Positions 37,611 through 46,502 of a stretch of 61,196 nucleotides of DNA are shown piece after piece; within the stretch, counting starts at the first letter, position 1; each line of letters starts with the position of its first letter. A program made the translations under genes and the position numbers. Source of the DNA: Hydrogenophaga sp. GTDB lineage: Bacteria > Pseudomonadota > Gammaproteobacteria > Burkholderiales > Burkholderiaceae_C. Below the pieces are notes generated by a model that saw nothing but the letters and a program-made list of their open reading frames with translations, was not told the origin of the DNA and searched no databases. The stretch lies in assembly GCA_030653975.1 (NCBI GenBank), contig JAURYH010000067.1, positions 1 to 61,196 of the forward strand, written 5' to 3'.

Positions 37611-37681
37611 CCGCCGAACCGGCTTTGCCGGGCGGCTGGCATCGCCCCCTGGGGGGTGATGCCGAAGGCAGCGCGGGGGGA
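37611..37681 (+). repeat. Intergenic repeat family, copy C
   Basis: Plus-orientation copy: CGAACCGGCTTTGCCGGG, then CATCGCCCCC-TGGGGGGTGATG hairpin, and GCGCGGGGGG end. It fills the gap between the binding-protein stop (37682) and livH, ending directly at that stop. Confidence 0.8.
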
Positions 37682-38869
37682 TCAACTCAGCTTGCAGCCG
37701 GTGGCCGGATCGGCCACGGCCTTCTGCGCGATGCCGATGACCTTGTTTTCCTTGTTTTCCACCTTGCGCAGGTACATGTCCTGGATCGGGTTGTGGGCCT
37801 TGCTCATGGTCCACTGGCCACGCGGGCTGTCGATGGTCGCGCCCTCCATGGCCGCGTACAGTGCCTTCTTGTTCGACAGGTCGCCCTTGACCGCGTTGGC
37901 GCCCTTGACCAGCAGCAGACCCGTGTCATAACCCTGCACGGCGTACACGTCGGGCTGGGCCTTGAAGGTCTTGGCGTAGTCGAGGCGGAATTTCTTGTTG
38001 CGCGGTGTGTCCAGCGCATCGCTGTAGTGCATGGTGGTCAACACGCCGTCGGCGGCCGGGCCTGCGGCTTCGAGCACGCCTTCGGTCAGGAAGCCCGAAC
38101 CGTAGAGCTGGATGTTCTTGTTCAGACCGGCGGCGGCGTAGTCGCGCAGGAACTTGGCGGCACCGCCGCCGGCAAAGAAACAGGCCACGGCATCGGGCTT
38201 CAGCGAGGCGATCTCGGTCAGCAGCGCCTGGAACTCCACGTTGGGGAAGGGCAGGCCGAGCTTCTTGACGATGGTGCCGCCCGCGGCGGTGTAGCTCTGC
38301 TCGAAGCCTTCATAGGCCTCTTCGCCGGCCGCGTAGTTCCAGGTGATCCAGACCGCCTTCTTGTGGCCGCGATCCACCATGGCCTTGCCCAGCGCCAGCG
38401 TGGGTTGCGAGTTGGTGAACGAGGTGCGGAACACGTTGGGCGCGCACTGGGCACGGGTGGCCACGTGCACACCGGCGTTGGGGATCAGGCTGAGCACGCC
38501 GCTGTCGCGCGCCACCTTGTGGATGCCCATCTGCACACCGGAGTGCACCGTGCCCACCAGCACGTCGACCTTGTCGCGCTGCACCAGGCGGTTGGCGTTT
38601 TCGATGCCCTTGGCCGGGTTGGACTCGTCGTCCACCTTGAAAAACTCCACCTCGCGGCCACCGAGCTTGCCGCCCTGTTCGTCGAGCGCCATGCGGAAGC
38701 CGTTTTCGATTGCCACGCCGAGCTGCGCAAACGTGCCCGTGTAAGGCAGCATGAAGCCCACACGCACCTTGTCGGATTGCGCCATGGCCATCTGGGGCAG
38801 CAGCAGGCCGGTGGATGCGGCGCCAATCACGGCGGCGCTGCGGGTGAGGATCAGTCGGCGGGTGGTCAT
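37682..38869 (-). CDS. ABC transporter periplasmic binding protein, LivJ/LivK-type
   Basis: 395 residues from MTTRRLILT at 38869, with CAGGAGA upstream. The signal peptide ends AMA|QSD and contains RR. The mature type I binding fold starts VRVGFMLPYTGTFAQLG. Next to livHMGF on the same strand. Because pobA is nearby, the ligand could be an aromatic acid rather than a branched-chain amino acid; this is inference. Confidence 0.9.
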   Translation of the reverse strand: MTTRRLILTRSAAVIGAASTGLLLPQMAMAQSDKVRVGFMLPYTGTFAQLGVAIENGFRMALDEQGGKLGGREVEFFKVDDESNPAKGIENANRLVQRDKVDVLVGTVHSGVQMGIHKVARDSGVLSLIPNAGVHVATRAQCAPNVFRTSFTNSQPTLALGKAMVDRGHKKAVWITWNYAAGEEAYEGFEQSYTAAGGTIVKKLGLPFPNVEFQALLTEIASLKPDAVACFFAGGGAAKFLRDYAAAGLNKNIQLYGSGFLTEGVLEAAGPAADGVLTTMHYSDALDTPRNKKFRLDYAKTFKAQPDVYAVQGYDTGLLLVKGANAVKGDLSNKKALYAAMEGATIDSPRGQWTMSKAHNPIQDMYLRKVENKENKVIGIAQKAVADPATGCKLS

Positions 38870-39214
38870 GGTGTGTCTCCTGTGGGTGGTGTGTATGGAC
38901 CGGCTCAATGTATGCGGGTGCTGCGGCCGTGTGGATAGTGAATTACCCGTACTTGATGTCTAAACTATTCAATCCTGAAGACTCTCCCGCCCGACTTTCA
39001 CCCGAAGCGGTTTGGCTGGACCCGACACCCGGAGGGCGTTTTACGTCAGAAAACTGGAATTAAAGTGCCTAAACCAGGCGCGCTCCCTTGGCTTGTTGAT
39101 AGGCAATATACTGCACATTGCCAATTCGGAAGCTAGCAGAAACCCTTGGTATTCGGGTGTGACGACACGATGCCAACGCTTGTGGCGCTGGGGGTCGAGA
39201 GCAATGGGTGTCGT
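38870..39214. other. Intergenic region upstream of the binding-protein gene
   Basis: 345 bases, richer in A+T than the surroundings. It holds the promoter of the binding-protein operon. A 35-codon open frame (38956-39063) has no ribosome site and is not called a gene. GGCAAT (39102-39107) and ATTGCC (39117-39122) form an inverted pair that could be an operator. Confidence 0.5.
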
Positions 39215-41230
39215 TCAGACCGGGCTCGCCTGGCCTGGTCGCGTCCGGTAAAACTTCAGCGGGCTGGTCTGCCCGGCTTTCAGCACCGAGGGCCGCATCT
39301 TGCCCACCACGTGCATCTCGCAGGGTTTGCAGTCAAAGCGCAGCGTGAGCGTCTCGTGGCCGTTGATGAGCATCATGGGTTCGGCCTTCACCGTGCCCTG
39401 CACGCCGGTCACGCCCTTGGCCTGCTTGGGACACAGGCTCAGGCTGAAGCGCACGCAGTGTTTGGTGATCATCAGGCTCACTTCGCCGGCTTCTTCGTGG
39501 CTTTCGTAGGCCGCGGCGATCACCTTCACGCCGTGTTTCGCGTAGAAGTCGCGTGCCTTGTGGTTGAACACGTTGGCGAGGTAGCTGAGCGTGTCTTCCG
39601 GGTAGCTCACCGCCGGCTCGACGGGCTTGGCGCGCGGCAGGCGGGTCCAGGCGGCGGCGCGCGCGGCTTCAAGCGCCTCGATGGCTTCGCGGCGCAAGGG
39701 GTTGAGCAGCGAGGCGGGCACGAAGCGGGGTCCACTCAGGTTGAGCGCCACGTCGATCGGCTGGAAGATGGTTTCACCCAGGCGTGAGAGGTTGTCGCGC
39801 AGACGGGCGTCGGCCTGGGCCGGGTCTTTGGCGGGTTCCAGTGTGCAGGGCAGGGTGGCGGTGGCACTGTGGCCATCCTCATCGGTCACCGTCAGGCTCA
39901 GGCCAACGGGTGTCTCGTCCAGCTTGAGCCAGGCGCCGATGCGCCGCTCGGCCGATTTTTTCTCCAGCCCGCGCACCCAGTCCATGTCGCGGTTGCGGTT
40001 GACCTGCACACCCTTGCGCAGATCCTTGAAGCTGTCCATGGCGTCTTTGGGGTAGACGCGCCAGTGCTTGGAGGAGCCCTCACCCCGGCCCTCTCCCAGG
40101 GGGAGAGGGTGAGAGGCGGGAAGCGGTTCAGCCCGGTTGATCTGCAGGCCGGTCAGTTCTTTTTGCAGGTCGAGGTAACACAGGCCGTCGCCGTTGTGGA
40201 TCACGGTGGCCGGGTCGTCGGTTTCGAGTTCCACGAAGTTGGCCCCGACCTTCGTCACGTAGCCGATCGGGCGGCCCGGGTTCTTGGGCGTGTCGAAGGC
40301 ACCGATGTCTTCTTTGCGGCCCTGCACGAAATAGTCGGTGAACTCGCGGTTGAAGTTCTGGTCCGGGTCGGGGCGGAAGCTGAAAGTGCACTCGCCGCTG
40401 GACGCGCGGGCCAGCTCGGGGCGCTCTTCCAGGATCTCATCGAACAGCACGCGGTAGTGGGCGGTGATGTTCTTCACATAGGCCATGTCCTTGTAGCGGC
40501 CTTCGATCTTGAAGCTGCGCGCGCCGGCGTCGATCAGGGCGCGCAGGTTGTCGCTCTGGTTGTTGTCTTTCATGCTGAGCACGTGTTTGTCGTGCGCGAC
40601 GATGCGGCCCAGGTTGTCTTTCACCTCATAGGGCAGGCGGCAGGCCTGCGAGCAGTCGCCGCGGTTGGCGCTGCGCCCGGTGTGGGCGTGGCTGATGAAA
40701 CACTGGCCGCTGTAGGCGACGCAGAGCGCTCCGTGGATGAAGAATTCCAGCGTGCAGCGCTCCGGGTCGGTGGCGGCGCGGATGTCGGCGATTTGCTGCA
40801 ACGTGAGTTCACGCGCCAGCACGATCTGGGACAGGCCCACGTCCTGCAGGAAGCGGGCCTTTTCGGGCGTGCGGATGTCGGTCTGCGTGCTGGCGTGCAG
40901 CTGGATCGGCGGCAGGTCGATTTCCAGCAGGCCCATGTCCTGGATGATCAGCGCGTCCACCCCCGCGTCGTAGAGCTGCCAGGCCAGCTTGCGCGCGGGC
41001 TCCAGCTCGTCGTCGCGCAGGATGGTGTTCATCGTCGTGAAGATGCGGCTGCCGAAGCGGTGCGCGTGTTTCACCAGCCGGGCGATCTCTTTCACCGGGT
41101 TGTCGGCGCTGGTGCGCGCACCGAACGAGGGCCCGCCGATGTAGACCGCGTCGGCCCCGTGGTTCACCGCCTCGATGCCGATATCGGCGTCGCGGGCGGG
41201 GGAAAGCAGTTCGAGTTGGTGCGGCAGCAT
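39215..41230 (-). CDS. rlhA: 23S rRNA 5-hydroxycytidine synthase, U32 peptidase family
   Basis: 671 residues from MLPHQLELLSPARD at 41230; no strong ribosome site. The U32 domain has FFIHGALCVAYSGQC and RSANRGDCSQACRLPY with Fe-S type cysteines. The DUF3656 C-terminal region and CKPCEMHV are conserved as in E. coli YdcP/RlhA, which hydroxylates C2501 of 23S rRNA with prephenate. An extra peptide (SHPLPLGEGRGEG) near the middle matches an inserted repeat at 40077-40116; it is in frame and the gene is intact. Confidence 0.92.
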   Translation of the reverse strand: MLPHQLELLSPARDADIGIEAVNHGADAVYIGGPSFGARTSADNPVKEIARLVKHAHRFGSRIFTTMNTILRDDELEPARKLAWQLYDAGVDALIIQDMGLLEIDLPPIQLHASTQTDIRTPEKARFLQDVGLSQIVLARELTLQQIADIRAATDPERCTLEFFIHGALCVAYSGQCFISHAHTGRSANRGDCSQACRLPYEVKDNLGRIVAHDKHVLSMKDNNQSDNLRALIDAGARSFKIEGRYKDMAYVKNITAHYRVLFDEILEERPELARASSGECTFSFRPDPDQNFNREFTDYFVQGRKEDIGAFDTPKNPGRPIGYVTKVGANFVELETDDPATVIHNGDGLCYLDLQKELTGLQINRAEPLPASHPLPLGEGRGEGSSKHWRVYPKDAMDSFKDLRKGVQVNRNRDMDWVRGLEKKSAERRIGAWLKLDETPVGLSLTVTDEDGHSATATLPCTLEPAKDPAQADARLRDNLSRLGETIFQPIDVALNLSGPRFVPASLLNPLRREAIEALEAARAAAWTRLPRAKPVEPAVSYPEDTLSYLANVFNHKARDFYAKHGVKVIAAAYESHEEAGEVSLMITKHCVRFSLSLCPKQAKGVTGVQGTVKAEPMMLINGHETLTLRFDCKPCEMHVVGKMRPSVLKAGQTSPLKFYRTRPGQASPV
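40077..40116. repeat. REP-like palindrome inserted in frame within rlhA
   Basis: CCCTCTCCC (40089-40097) pairs with GGGAGAGGG (40101-40109), with outer CTCA/TGAG pairs. This CCCTCACCCC-type palindrome is a widespread intergenic repeat; here it codes for SHPLPLGEGRGEGSS in the protein, absent in E. coli RlhA as recalled. Confidence 0.75.
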
Positions 41231-41300
41231 GATGAATCGACAAAAAATGCAGTGCAGAATCGGGCGGAAATCGAACCCGATATTGTCCCGGAGATCGCCC

Positions 41301-42053
41301 ATGCCTGCACCTGCTTCTTCCGCAAACACCGCTTTCGTTCTGGTGCATGGCGCCTGGCACGGCGCCTGGTGCTGGCGCCGCGTCCTGCCCCCGCTGCGGG
41401 CTGCCGGCGTTGAAGCCCACGCGGTCACGCTCACCGGCGTGGGCGAGCGCGCCCACCTCATGGGCCCGGACATCGACCTGAACACCCACATCCAGGATGT
41501 GATCGGCCTGATCGAAGCCGAAGAACTGCAGCGCGTGGTGCTCGTGGGCCACAGCTACGGCGGCATCGTCATCACCGGTGTGGCCGACCGGCTGCAGCGC
41601 GAGCGCCCGGGCCTGCTGGTGCATCTGGTGTACCTGGATGCGGTGACCCCCCACCCCGGCGAAAGCTGGAGCAGCCAGCACACGCCCGAAACGCGGCAGG
41701 CGCGCATCGATGCGGCCGCGCCGAGCGGCGGTGTGAGCTTTCCGCCGCCCGACGCCAGCGTGTTTGGCCTGACCGGCGCCGACCGCGACTGGGTCAACCG
41801 CCGCCAGAAGCCACAGCCGCTGGCGGTGTACCTGCACCCGCTGGACTTCGATCCCGCGCGTGTGGCGGCATTGCCGCGGACCTTCATCGATTGCACATCG
41901 CCCGCGCTGCCGACCATCGCCGTGATGCGCCAGCGCGTGCGCAGCGAACCGGGCTGGCAGGTGATCGAGATGGCGACCGGACACGATCCGATGGTGAGCG
42001 AGCCCGAAGCCCTGGCGACCTTGCTCCTGAGCGTTCAGGGCCAGCCGGTCTGA
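41301..42053 (+). CDS. Alpha/beta hydrolase, small esterase type
   Basis: 250 residues from MPAPASS, preceded by CGGAG. The oxyanion region is VLVHGAWHGAWCW, the nucleophile elbow is VGHSYGG, and the acid and His are likely in FIDCTSP and ATGHDPM. Resembles plant methyl-ester esterases and bacterial pyrethroid/salicylate-type hydrolases. Substrate unknown. Divergent from rlhA. Confidence 0.88.
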   Translation: MPAPASSANTAFVLVHGAWHGAWCWRRVLPPLRAAGVEAHAVTLTGVGERAHLMGPDIDLNTHIQDVIGLIEAEELQRVVLVGHSYGGIVITGVADRLQRERPGLLVHLVYLDAVTPHPGESWSSQHTPETRQARIDAAAPSGGVSFPPPDASVFGLTGADRDWVNRRQKPQPLAVYLHPLDFDPARVAALPRTFIDCTSPALPTIAVMRQRVRSEPGWQVIEMATGHDPMVSEPEALATLLLSVQGQPV

Positions 42054-42064
42054 CCGCGGCGCCG

Positions 42065-42826
42065 ATGGTTTTTCCGCCCACGTACCCCAGGCGCCTCGAC
42101 CGCATCGATCTGCTGCGCGCGGTGGCCATGTTGTGGATGACGGCCTACCACTTCTGTTTCGACCTCGACCACTTCGGGCTGATCCACGAGAACTTCGCCC
42201 GCGACCCGTTCTGGACCTGGCAGCGCAGCGCCATCGTGAGCGGTTTCCTGTTCACCGCCGGCCTGTCGCAAGCGGTGGCGCTGTCACAGGGCCAGGGCTG
42301 GCCGCGCTTCTGGAAACGCTGGGTGCAGGTGGCGGGCGCGGCACTGCTGGTGTCGGCCGGCTCGGCGCTGATGTTCCCCAACACCTTCATCTACTTCGGT
42401 GTGCTGCACGGCATCGCGGTGATGTTGATCGTGGTGCGGCTCACGGCGGGGTGGGGCGGCTGGCTCTGGCCGGCGGGCGCGCTGGCCATTGCGGCCAAGT
42501 TTGTCGCACCGATGGTCATCGCGGCGATACCGGTGCTGGAGTTCCTCAACGCCCCGGGCTGGAACGCCCTGGGTTTCATCAGCCGCCTGCCGGTGACCGA
42601 AGACTATGTGCCGCTGCTGCCCTGGCTGGGCGTGATGTGGTGGGGCTTGGCGGCTGGCCAGTGGGCGCTGCGGCACCGGCCGCACTGGCTGGGCTCGGAC
42701 GGTGCGCCGGCCACGGGCTTGAAGCTTGGTCTGGTGGTGATGGGGCGCTGGAGCCTGAGCTATTACCTGCTGCACCAGCCGGTGCTGATCGGGCTCGTGA
42801 GTGCTTGGGTGTGGGTCAGCCGATGA
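42065..42826 (+). CDS. DUF1624 membrane protein (HGSNAT-like)
   Basis: 253 residues with seven or so membrane helices. RRLDRIDLLRAVAMLWMTAYHFCFDLDHF is the family start with its conserved His. Relatives are heparan-alpha-glucosaminide N-acetyltransferase-like. Substrate unknown. 11 bases after the hydrolase stop, so probably co-transcribed. Confidence 0.82.
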   Translation: MVFPPTYPRRLDRIDLLRAVAMLWMTAYHFCFDLDHFGLIHENFARDPFWTWQRSAIVSGFLFTAGLSQAVALSQGQGWPRFWKRWVQVAGAALLVSAGSALMFPNTFIYFGVLHGIAVMLIVVRLTAGWGGWLWPAGALAIAAKFVAPMVIAAIPVLEFLNAPGWNALGFISRLPVTEDYVPLLPWLGVMWWGLAAGQWALRHRPHWLGSDGAPATGLKLGLVVMGRWSLSYYLLHQPVLIGLVSAWVWVSR

Positions 42827-42899
42827 GCATGGAAACCCGGTGTCTTTTCCGTTTTCCAACGGGGCCGGAGCGCGACCCAGCAGCCTGAAACAGTGCCAC

Positions 42900-42979
42900 C
42901 CAGAGACACCGCCGGGCTGGCTCTGCCAGACGGCTGGTGTCGCCCCCGGGGGGTGACGCGAAGCGGCGCGGGGGAGCAT
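42900..42979 (+). repeat. Intergenic repeat family, copy D
   Basis: Plus orientation; a diverged left hairpin (GCTGGCTCTGCCAG), then GTCGCCCCC-GGGGGGTGACGCG and GCGGCGCGGGGGAG. As with copy C, it ends at the stop codon of a minus-strand gene (GntR, 42980). Confidence 0.75.
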
Positions 42980-43627
42980 TCAACCCGCGCAGAAAGGCCG
43001 CAGGAACTGTCCGGCCACAAACAGGTCTTTCTCGATGGCGCGCCGCACGCCCGCGCTGTCCTTCAGGCGCAGCGCCATCACCGCGTCGCCGTGCGCTTCG
43101 TTGATCACGCGCAACGAGGCCGGCACCTCGAACAGTTTGTTGGACAGCGGCCCGACCTTGAGCCAGACGGTCTCGATCAGCGAGAGCAGGGTGGGCGAGG
43201 CCGCCGCCTGGTACAGGCGCAGGTGGAACAGCTCGTTGGCATCGAGGTAGCCCTTGGCGTGATTGACCTTGAGCGCGTCGCGCATCTGCTGCTCCAGCGC
43301 CAGCAGCTCGGCCAGGCCGGCGGCGTCGAGCCGGTGCGCGCCGCGCTCGGCGGCTTCGCCTTCGAGCAGCAGCCGCGTCTGCAGCACGTCGTCGAACTCG
43401 GCCAGCGAGAGCCGGGGCACCAGCATGCCGGCGTGTGGCACGTTGACGAGGGCCCCTTCGGCCGCGAGACGCTGCAGCGCAGCCCGCACCGGCATGACAC
43501 CGACGCCGAGTTGCTCGGCGATGTCGTGGATCTTCAGCCGCTCGCCGGGCAGGAACTGGCCCACCGTGACCCACTGGCGCAGGCGCGCGTAGGTCTGGTC
43601 CTGCTGGGTGGGTGGGATGGATTTCAT
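42980..43627 (-). CDS. GntR family regulator (FCD type)
   Basis: 215 residues from MKSIPPTQQDQTY. The winged helix is in residues about 10-70 (LKIHDIAEQLGVGVMPVRAALQRL), and the helical FCD effector domain follows. It overlaps the aminotransferase stop by ATGA, so it is the last gene of the operon beginning at 46366. It probably binds the two palindromes upstream of that operon. Confidence 0.9.
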   Translation of the reverse strand: MKSIPPTQQDQTYARLRQWVTVGQFLPGERLKIHDIAEQLGVGVMPVRAALQRLAAEGALVNVPHAGMLVPRLSLAEFDDVLQTRLLLEGEAAERGAHRLDAAGLAELLALEQQMRDALKVNHAKGYLDANELFHLRLYQAAASPTLLSLIETVWLKVGPLSNKLFEVPASLRVINEAHGDAVMALRLKDSAGVRRAIEKDLFVAGQFLRPFCAG

Positions 43628-45009
43628 GCCAGTGTGATCAGGCCCAGCACCTCGTCGAGCGCACCGATCAGTTGCGCGACATCGTTGGTCGTGGTCTGCG
43701 GGCAGACCAGCATCATGTTGTGGAAGGGCGTGATCATCACGCCGCGGTTGAGCAGACCGAGGTGGATCAGGTGCTCCAGCTCGGGGTCGAGCACGCCCTC
43801 GGCTTCGCCACCGCTCCGGGGCGGGGCCGGGCAGAACTGGAACTCGGTGCGTGCGCCGACCTGGGTCACGCACCAGGGCAGGCCGTGGCGCGCGATGAGA
43901 CCGCGCAGACCGCCCGCCAGCCGTTCGGCCAGCGACAGCATGTGCGCGTAGGCGGCGGGCGTCATCACCTCGGCGAGCGTGGCGCGCATGGCGGCCATGG
44001 CCAGCATGTTGCCGGTGAGGGTGGTGCCGATGCCGCTGTGACCGGGCGGGGCGTCCTGCTTGGCTTTCACGGCGCGCGCGGCGAGATCGGCGCTCATGCC
44101 GTAAACCGCGCAGGGCACGCCACCACCCACCGGCTTGCCCAGCACGAGCGCGTCGGCTTGAATGCCGTGGGCGCGGGCGTAGCCGCCGGGGCCGGTGCTG
44201 ATGGTGTGGGTCTCGTCCATCACGAGCAAGGCGCCGTGTTGTCTGATCAGGGCTTGCGCGGCGGCCCAGTAACCGGGCTTGGGCAGCACCATGCCGATGT
44301 TGGTCATGACCGGCTCGGCCAGCACGCAGGCCACGTCGCCCTGTTTCAAAGCCGCTTCCAGCCCGGCGAGGTCGTTGAACTCGACCACAACCGTGTGTTG
44401 TGTCAGGTCGTGCACCTGGCCGAGCAGGCTGTCACGCTGGGTGGGCTGGCCATTGACCAGATCGACGAACACGTCTTCGATGGTGCCGTGGTAACAGCCG
44501 TTGAACACCAGCAGCTTCTGGCGCCCGGTGGCGGCGCGGATCCAGCGCACGGTGTAGCGGTTGGCGTCGGTCGCACTCATGGCGAACTGCCAGAACGGGA
44601 GGTCGAAACGTTCGGCCAGCAACCCGCCCACAGCGGCGGCATCGGCCGTGGCGAGCATGGTGGTGTAGCCGCGCGTGGCCTGCTTCACCAGCGCGGCGGC
44701 GACCGGCGCGGGCGCGTGGCCAAACATGGCGCCGGTGTCGCCGAGACAGAAGTCGACCAGGCGGTGGCCATCCACGTCGGTGACCTGTGCGCCGCTGGCC
44801 TGGCAGACGTGCAGGGCGAACGGCGTGCCCCAGTCGTTCATCCAGTGCAGCGGCACGCCGAACAGCAGGTGTTCGCTGGCCTGGGCGGCGAGGGCGGCGG
44901 AGGCCGGGTTGCGCTGTGTGTAGGCCTCGCGTTCCCGCGCCAGCAAGGCGAGGGCGCGGGGCCAGTCGAGGCCGGTGCGGCTGGCCCGCTGAAGGGGGTG
45001 AGCGTTCAT
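43624..45009 (-). CDS. Class III PLP-dependent aminotransferase
   Basis: 461 residues from the ATG at 45009, with AGGTGG upstream. PLP lysine in LVLGKPVGGG, Asp in MDETHT, and the fold resembles glutamate-1-semialdehyde and omega-aminotransferases. In this operon a polyamine or amino-acid role is likely, next to a gamma-glutamylpolyamine-synthetase-like protein. Confidence 0.88.
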   Translation of the reverse strand: MNAHPLQRASRTGLDWPRALALLAREREAYTQRNPASAALAAQASEHLLFGVPLHWMNDWGTPFALHVCQASGAQVTDVDGHRLVDFCLGDTGAMFGHAPAPVAAALVKQATRGYTTMLATADAAAVGGLLAERFDLPFWQFAMSATDANRYTVRWIRAATGRQKLLVFNGCYHGTIEDVFVDLVNGQPTQRDSLLGQVHDLTQHTVVVEFNDLAGLEAALKQGDVACVLAEPVMTNIGMVLPKPGYWAAAQALIRQHGALLVMDETHTISTGPGGYARAHGIQADALVLGKPVGGGVPCAVYGMSADLAARAVKAKQDAPPGHSGIGTTLTGNMLAMAAMRATLAEVMTPAAYAHMLSLAERLAGGLRGLIARHGLPWCVTQVGARTEFQFCPAPPRSGGEAEGVLDPELEHLIHLGLLNRGVMITPFHNMMLVCPQTTTNDVAQLIGALDEVLGLITLA

Positions 45010-45019
45010 GGGCGCCACC

Positions 45020-46366
45020 TCAAACCAGCAGGAGAAGGTGCTCGCGCTCCCAGGAGCTGATCACGCGGTTGTAGGTGGAATACTCCAGTTCCTTCACGGC
45101 GAGGAAGGCGTCGATGAAGGCACTGCCAAACACCTCGCGCACCGGCTCGCACTCGCGCATGCGGCGGATCGAGTCCTCCATGTGGCTGGGCAGCTCGAAG
45201 TCCATGTCCCAGGCGCTGGTGTTCATGGGTTCGCTGGGCTGGCGCTTTTCCACCATGCCGAGATAGCCGGCGCCGAGCGTGGCGGCCATCGCCAGGTAGG
45301 GGTTCACGTCCACGCCGGGCACCCGGTTTTCCAGCCGGCGGTTGGCGGCGTCGGACTCGGGCACGCGGATGCCGCAGGTGCGGTTGTCGTAGCCCCACTG
45401 CACGTTGATCGGCGCCGACATGTTGCGCGAGAGCCGGCGGTAGGAGTTCACGTAGGGCGCCAGCATGGGCATGATCTGCGGCACATAGCGCTGCAGCCCG
45501 GCGATGTAGTGGTGAAACGCAGGGCTCACCGAGCCGTCGGCCAGGCTGAAGATGTTCTGCTTCGTCTCGGCGTCCAGGATGCTCTGGTGGATGTGCATGG
45601 CGCTGCCGGGCTCGGTCTCCATGGGCTTGGCCATGAAGGTGGCGAAGATGCCGTGGCGCAATGCGGTCTCGCGCACCGTGCGCTTGAACAGAAACACGCG
45701 GTCGGCCAGGTCCATGGGTTCACCGTGCGTGAAGTTGATCTCCATCTGGCCCGCGCCGGCTTCGTGGATCAGCGTCTCCACGCCCAGGCGGTGCACCTCA
45801 CAGAAGCGCGAGAGCTCCAGGAAGAAGGGATCGAAGTCGTTCACCGCGTCGATGGAATACGACTGCCGGCCGGCCTCGGGCTTGCCGGTGCGGCCCAGCG
45901 GCGGCTGCAGCGGTTCGTGCGGGTTCTGGTGGCGCGCGACCAGGTAGAACTCCATCTCGGGTGCCACCACCGGAGCCCAGCCCTGTGTTTCGTAGAGTTT
46001 GAGCACCCGGCGCAACACGCAGCGCGGCGAGAGCGCCACCGGTGTGCCGTCGAACTCTTCGCAGTCGTGGATGATCACCGCCACCTGTTCGGCCGCCCAG
46101 GGCACCATGCGCGCGGTGGCGAGGTCGGGTACACACACCATGTCGGGGTCGGTGTCGCCGACGAAGGCGGTGTTGTCGGGTTGCTGGCCGTTGACCGTGT
46201 TGAGCAACACGCTCTTGGGCAGGCGCATGTGCCCGGAGTTGAGGAACAGGTCCTTGGGCAGGATCTTGCCGCGCGCGATGCCCGTCATGTCGGGGATCAC
46301 ACACTCCACCTCGTGGATGCGGTGCTGGGCGAGAAACTCGCGCAAGCTGTCGGTTGAAATGCTCAT
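45020..46366 (-). CDS. Glutamine-synthetase family protein, gamma-glutamylpolyamine synthetase-like
   Basis: 448 residues. Catalytic motifs are intact: PEMEFYL, EAGAGQMEINF, GSAMHIHQS and NRTCGIRVP. It lies closer to PuuA-type enzymes than to GlnA by length and motif context; these couple glutamate to an amine with ATP. First gene of an operon with an aminotransferase and GntR regulator. The exact amine cannot be read from sequence. Confidence 0.85.
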   Translation of the reverse strand: MSISTDSLREFLAQHRIHEVECVIPDMTGIARGKILPKDLFLNSGHMRLPKSVLLNTVNGQQPDNTAFVGDTDPDMVCVPDLATARMVPWAAEQVAVIIHDCEEFDGTPVALSPRCVLRRVLKLYETQGWAPVVAPEMEFYLVARHQNPHEPLQPPLGRTGKPEAGRQSYSIDAVNDFDPFFLELSRFCEVHRLGVETLIHEAGAGQMEINFTHGEPMDLADRVFLFKRTVRETALRHGIFATFMAKPMETEPGSAMHIHQSILDAETKQNIFSLADGSVSPAFHHYIAGLQRYVPQIMPMLAPYVNSYRRLSRNMSAPINVQWGYDNRTCGIRVPESDAANRRLENRVPGVDVNPYLAMAATLGAGYLGMVEKRQPSEPMNTSAWDMDFELPSHMEDSIRRMRECEPVREVFGSAFIDAFLAVKELEYSTYNRVISSWEREHLLLLV

Positions 46367-46376
46367 GCGCCACCTG

Positions 46377-46388
46377 ATTTGATCAAAT
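46377..46388. promoter_or_regulatory. Palindromic operator candidate 1
   Basis: ATTTGATCAAAT, a perfect 12-base palindrome, 11 bases upstream of the synthetase start. An identical copy lies at 46428-46439. Confidence 0.65.
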
Positions 46389-46426
46389 AAGGCGGCAATT
46401 TTGTCACTTTTTTCAAAAACCGAGAA

Positions 46427-46440
46427 TATTTGATCAAATA
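46427..46440. promoter_or_regulatory. Palindromic operator candidate 2
   Basis: TATTTGATCAAATA, a perfect palindrome. Its core is identical to site 1 and 51 bases away (about five helical turns), suitable for looping by a dimeric GntR protein. Confidence 0.65.
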
Positions 46441-46452
46441 TAGCGTCAGGGC

Positions 46453-46479
46453 AAAAAAACGCGACCCGGAGGTCGCGTT
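46453..46479 (-). terminator. Rho-independent terminator of the parvulin gene
   Basis: AACGCGACC (46458-46466) pairs perfectly with GGTCGCGTT (46471-46479) with a four-base loop; on the minus strand seven T follow. 24 bases after the parvulin stop. Confidence 0.9.
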
Positions 46480-46502
46480 GGGATGAGCCTGCGTCTTTTT
46501 GC

